Positions 14,467 to 15,904 of a stretch of 15,904 nt of DNA are shown in pieces. Source of the DNA: Angelakisella sp. (GTDB taxonomy: Bacteria > Bacillota > Clostridia > Oscillospirales > Ruminococcaceae); the NCBI GenBank assembly GCA_020024515.1, contig JAHHTR010000044.1, positions 1 to 15,904 on the forward strand, read 5' to 3'. Numbering within the stretch: the first letter of the stretch is position 1; the number at the start of each line of letters is the position of its first letter. Made by a program: the position numbers and the translations under genes. The notes below the pieces were generated by a model. That model ran no database searches and was not told the DNA's origin. It saw only the letters and a program-made list of their open reading frames with translations.

Positions 14467-14500
14467 ATTGTAACATTAATGTACTATGTTTTTTGTCGAA
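14467..14500 (-). promoter_or_regulatory. Spo0A-box match and -10 upstream of the Spo0E-like gene
   Basis: TGTCGAA (14494-14500, plus strand) in a T-rich/A-rich setting is an exact match to the known Spo0A-binding core. On the minus strand the same bases read TTCGACA, overlapping a -35-like TCGACA. Twenty-one bases later comes TACAAT (14472-14467) with a TG extension. A long spacer with a box over the -35 recalls Spo0A-activated sigma-A promoters such as spoIIG of Bacillus subtilis. The divergent DUF624 gene could also be affected. Confidence 0.45.
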
Positions 14501-14582
14501 AAAAAGTTTATGCTTTTAAAAAATGTCAATATTATAAATATTTTAAATTAAATATTGTTTTTTGTATATTTAAAAATTTTGC

Positions 14583-14610
14583 TTGCATTTAATTTTAAAT
14601 ATATTATACT
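14583..14610 (+). promoter_or_regulatory. Possible promoter of the DUF624 gene
   Basis: TTGCAT (14583-14588) and TATACT (14605-14610) have a 16-base spacer and lie about 40 bases before the ATG. The region is very AT-rich, so chance matches are common. Confidence 0.4.
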
Positions 14611-14650
14611 ATTATATGATTACTTAATATTTGTTTTGAAAGGAGTATAT

Positions 14651-15394
14651 ATGGGTTTTTTAGGATTTGGTTCAAGTTATTATAAAGAGGGACCGGGTAT
14701 AAGAAAAGATGCACCAAAGAAAAAAGGTTTTGCACTCTTTATGGAAATATTTACACGTGAATGGGCAGGACTATGGGTACTTAATTTTGTATTTATTCTT
14801 TGCTGTCTGCCAATAATTACAATAGGTCCTGCAATGATTGCTATGTCAAGAGTAACAATGACAATGGTAAGAGATAAAAATGTTTATCCGATAAGAGATT
14901 TTTTTGAGGCTTTTAAGGAAAACTTTAAAAAAGGTCTTATTATAGGGATACCAACAACTGCTCTTATTGCTATTGCAATGTATATGATGTTTCAGTTTAC
15001 TTTTTTATTAATGGCACCAAAGAAAAGTTTGGTTTCAATAGTATTTATAATTATTTGGTTTTTTGTTACATTTGGCATTATTACATTTTTGTATCCTATG
15101 GTTGCAAATATGGAACTGCCAATTAAGGCATGTCTAAAAAATGCACTGCTTCTATTTATAGTAGGTGGTTTGAGAAGTGTTGCAGCTGTTGCAATACAAT
15201 TTGCAATAATCTTTTTATCAATGTATTATTTCCCAATAAGTCTTATTATTTTACTTTTTGTCGGTATTTTTTCTCTTTCCAGTCTTTTGCAATCGTTTTG
15301 GGTTTGGCCTGTACTTGTAAAATATGTTGTTAAAGATGAAAATGCAGAAGAAAACTTAGAAGAAACAGAAAAAGATAGAAAAGAACATGAGTAA
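14651..15394 (+). CDS. YesL-family (DUF624) membrane protein
   Basis: The 247-residue integral membrane protein begins MGFLGFGSSYYKEGPG. About five TM segments follow, with the conserved DUF624 stretch LPIITIGPAMIAMSRVTMTM and a DFFEAFKENFKKG segment between TM1 and TM2. Relatives are often found in carbohydrate-uptake clusters of Firmicutes; no biochemical role is established, and no sugar genes are present here. The ATG at 14651 is chosen for its AGGAG five bases upstream. An upstream in-frame ATG (14555) would add 32 residues that lie in the promoter region. The C-terminus is a charged Glu/Lys tail. Confidence 0.88.
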   Translation: MGFLGFGSSYYKEGPGIRKDAPKKKGFALFMEIFTREWAGLWVLNFVFILCCLPIITIGPAMIAMSRVTMTMVRDKNVYPIRDFFEAFKENFKKGLIIGIPTTALIAIAMYMMFQFTFLLMAPKKSLVSIVFIIIWFFVTFGIITFLYPMVANMELPIKACLKNALLLFIVGGLRSVAAVAIQFAIIFLSMYYFPISLIILLFVGIFSLSSLLQSFWVWPVLVKYVVKDENAEENLEETEKDRKEHE

Positions 15395-15500
15395 AATTAT
15401 TCATTGAAAATACGTTTTGTATAATATAACGCAAGTTATTATTTTTATAGAATATATATTTTTACATAATTACAGTTGTAATATACAGGAGAAAATATAA

Positions 15501-15710
15501 ATGGAAAAGCTATTAAAAAGACTAAATGAGTTGTATGCCAAGAGCAAAGCAGAAGGCTTGACAGAAAAAGAAAAAAAAGAACAGGCAGAACTAAAACAAC
15601 AATATATAAAAGAATTCCGCAGTGCTCTTACTCGCCAATTAGATAATATTGATGTAAAGTATGATAACGGAAAGACAGTTCCTTTATCGAATTTTAAAAA
15701 GAAGAAATAA
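15501..15710 (+). CDS. DUF896/YnzC-family small protein
   Basis: The 69-residue cytoplasmic, highly charged protein contains RLNELYAKSKAEGLTEKEKK followed by EQAELKQQYIKEFRSALTRQLDNI, the signature of the UPF0291/YnzC family of small helical-hairpin proteins. Function is unknown; most Firmicutes carry at least one. AGGAG lies nine bases before the ATG. A TATAAT at 15420-15425 with a poor -35 may supply a promoter in the 106-base gap. A small palindrome, ATTACA-GT-TGTAAT (15469-15482), lies just before the ribosome binding site. A strong terminator follows. Confidence 0.93.
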   Translation: MEKLLKRLNELYAKSKAEGLTEKEKKEQAELKQQYIKEFRSALTRQLDNIDVKYDNGKTVPLSNFKKKK

Positions 15711-15718
15711 TTAAAATG

Positions 15719-15760
15719 AGCAATACCTAATCTATAAGTAGATCTAGGTATTGCTTTTTT
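15719..15760 (+). terminator. Rho-independent terminator after the DUF896 gene
   Basis: AGCAATACCTA (15719-15729) pairs perfectly with TAGGTATTGCT (15745-15755). The stem continues as ATCTA/TAGAT around a four-base loop, with one bulged C. A run of Ts (15755-15760) follows. Confidence 0.9.
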
Positions 15761-15904
15761 AATATAAAATTAAAATAAGTAGAAGTTACGACTTTTAAAT
15801 AAATTTTAAAATAATTAATAGTTAGAAAATATAATAATAGTAAAATGGAAGTGATTATCAACATTTATTAGTTGCGTATCTACTGATTACACATAAAAGA
15901 TTAT
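15761..15904. other. AT-rich intergenic tail, no gene seen
   Basis: The last 144 bases hold no open frame with a ribosome binding site, no strong hairpin and no convincing promoter. They presumably belong to the upstream region of a gene outside the window. Confidence 0.6.

Overview
The window is AT-rich (by eye about one third G+C). Its gene content points to a low-GC Gram-positive of the class Clostridia: class B sortase, an LCP-like envelope protein, a YesL-type (DUF624) membrane protein, a DUF896/YnzC protein, strong GGAGG ribosome binding sites and TTG starts. A probable Spo0E-like gene lies next to a perfect Spo0A-box match, so a spore former is likely. No rRNA, tRNA, CRISPR array or intact mobile element was seen.

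Layout. Positions 97-3884 (minus strand) form a two-gene unit, an MBOAT-fold membrane acyltransferase homologue followed by priA. The first is odd because both conserved MBOAT histidines are replaced. After a divergent 227-bp intergenic region comes a plus-strand pair at 4112-9401: an MMPL/RND-type transporter, overlapping by 14 bp a secreted, membrane-anchored protein in which GLUG repeats flank a long coiled coil. This pair is the best candidate for a poorly described system. It ends at a large hairpin that looks partly like an insertion-sequence end. Converging on it is a minus-strand pair at 9486-11344, a degenerate LCP-like protein followed by a class B sortase.

Positions 11598-14098 hold lepA and a TetR-family regulator on the plus strand. 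Their likely promoter carries a perfect 8+8 bp palindrome over its -10 element. A bidirectional terminator separates tetR from a convergent small Spo0E-like gene. That gene's upstream region, shared with a divergent YesL-type gene, contains the Spo0A box. A DUF896 gene and a strong terminator close the window, and the last 144 bases show no gene.

Functionally the window mixes housekeeping (PriA replication restart, LepA translation factor) with cell-envelope functions. No stretch longer than 300 bases lacks a gene. Product assignments rest on motif recognition by eye; no database search was possible.
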